From contig CAITCX010000089.1 of NCBI GenBank assembly GCA_903890885.1, forward strand, positions 1 through 6,298: a DNA stretch of 6,298 nt, read 5' to 3'. A program made the translations under genes and the position numbers. This document shows positions 5,456-6,298 of this stretch, one piece after another; the first letter of the stretch is position 1, and each line of letters starts with the position of its first letter. The notes under the pieces are model-generated. The model worked only from the letters and a program-made list of their open reading frames with translations, made no database searches and was not told where the DNA came from. This DNA is from an uncultured Dehalococcoidia bacterium (GTDB lineage Bacteria; Chloroflexota; Dehalococcoidia; Dehalococcoidales; UBA3254).

Positions 5456-6298
5456 GTGCAAGAAGTCTTTAAACGGTATCTGAATTACCTGAAGGCGGAG
5501 TGCAATGCTTCGCCTTATACGCTGCGCAACTACCGGACTGATTTGATGGGCACTTATAAAAGGGGACCCGGCAAAGGGTTTTTTCAGTTCCTCAAAATCA
5601 AACAAATTGCCGATTTCAGCGAAGTCGACAAGGGAGTCATCCGAGATTATCTGGCCTGGTTGATCGAGCAAGGTGTCGAGAAGGTTAGCCTGGTGCGCAA
5701 ACTTTCAGCCCTGCGATCTTTTTACCGTTACCTTTTGAACGAAGGTCTGCTTAAGACCAGTCCGATTCCCATTAATGCTTCCGGGCGCAAGGGTAATCGT
5801 TCTGCTCTCTCCCCCAAGCTGGATAAAAAACTGCCAGTTTTTCTCAATGATGTAGAGATCAACTGTTTACTCACGATGCCTGACCTTTCTAAACCTGAGG
5901 GACTGCGCGACCGGGCTTTGTTAGAGTTGCTCTACGCATCCGGCATGCGAGTCAGTGAGATCTGGCAGTTGAATCTGGAGAATATAGACCAGGAAAGCCG
6001 TGAGATCCGCGTATTGGGTAAAGGCTCGAAGGAGCGAATGACCCTGATGGGATTGCCAGCGTTCAAAGCTCTTCAGAATTATCTCAGGCAAGGGCGGCTG
6101 GAATTACTCAAGAACCGAGGTAACAAAGCCGTTTTTTTAAACAAGCAGGGACAACGGTTGAGTATCAGGGGTATCCAGAAAAACCTGAAACATTATGCCC
6201 AGGCTGCAGGCATTTTGAAAGATGTGCATCCTCATGTCCTGCGCCACACCTTTGCAACCCACATGCTGAATGGTGGTGCGGATTTGCGGGTGGTGCAG
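5456..6298 (+). CDS. Tyrosine recombinase XerC/XerD family (3' end beyond the window)
   Basis: Xer recombinases act as heterotetramers at dif, with FtsK, to resolve chromosome dimers. The window holds 281 codons, uninterrupted to the right edge. The N-terminal SAM-like core-binding domain covers about residues 1-100, with SPYTLRNYRTDL at 19-30 and a segment with RKLSALRSFYRYLL at 81-94. The catalytic domain begins near 125. It shows Arg165 in ASGMRVSE, Lys189 in GKGSKER, and His260/Arg263 in HPHVLRHTFATHM, with spacing matching XerD Arg148, Lys172, His244 and Arg247. The last His and the nucleophilic Tyr should fall about 5 and 14 codons past the edge, so activity cannot be judged. Relative to typical Xer proteins, there seem to be about 10 extra Gly/Lys-rich residues (31-41) and a longer interdomain linker (107-125). 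The GTG start follows GAGGG by 7 bases. Immediately after topA, it fits the common dprA-topA-xerC neighbourhood; XerC and XerD cannot be told apart here. Confidence 0.93.
   Translation, partial: MQEVFKRYLNYLKAECNASPYTLRNYRTDLMGTYKRGPGKGFFQFLKIKQIADFSEVDKGVIRDYLAWLIEQGVEKVSLVRKLSALRSFYRYLLNEGLLKTSPIPINASGRKGNRSALSPKLDKKLPVFLNDVEINCLLTMPDLSKPEGLRDRALLELLYASGMRVSEIWQLNLENIDQESREIRVLGKGSKERMTLMGLPAFKALQNYLRQGRLELLKNRGNKAVFLNKQGQRLSIRGIQKNLKHYAQAAGILKDVHPHVLRHTFATHMLNGGADLRVVQ

Overview
The window is an ordinary, gene-dense stretch of a bacterial chromosome of intermediate base composition, with coding on both strands. All recognisable genes are housekeeping: nucleotide synthesis, chaperone, tRNA, DNA uptake and recombination, DNA topology. 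Several features fit a free-living anaerobe of Chloroflexota (Dehalococcoidia-like) or possibly Firmicutes: a short methanogen-type thymidylate synthase, the order dprA-topA-xer, a TopA with three zinc ribbons, and tRNA genes that encode CCA. The taxonomic assignment is inference from gene content and is only moderately supported.

Layout from left to right. Positions 2-184 hold the C-terminal end of an unidentified protein. A short (215 aa) thymidylate synthase follows in the same direction and starts at TTG (216-863). A DnaJ-domain protein gene on the minus strand runs tail-to-tail into it and shares 14 bases of coding sequence. I place its start at GTG 1671, because a good promoter lies inside the longer open frame that begins at 1743. 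Divergent from this gene, a strong extended -10 promoter drives two tandem serine tRNA genes, anticodons CGA and GGA, with identical acceptor stems. The AT-rich 130-base gap after the tRNAs ends in an extended -10 element placed so that the dprA mRNA would be leaderless or nearly so.

The right half is a tight plus-strand cluster: dprA (2163-3287), then topA four bases later (3292-5430), then an Xer-type tyrosine recombinase starting at 5456 and cut off by the window end. DprA loads RecA on incoming single-stranded DNA, TopA relaxes negative supercoils, and XerC/D resolves chromosome dimers, so the cluster concerns DNA topology and recombination. A comparable order, usually with trmFO between topA and xerC and hslVU after, is common in Firmicutes; here trmFO is absent between topA and xer.

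I found no mobile element, CRISPR array, toxin-antitoxin pair, defence system or novel multi-gene system. The points worth a second look are small: atypical ThyA active-site neighbours, the convergent overlap, the dnaJ start and internal promoter, the leaderless dprA signal, the ribosome-binding site inside a hairpin before xer, and a short insertion in the Xer N-domain.
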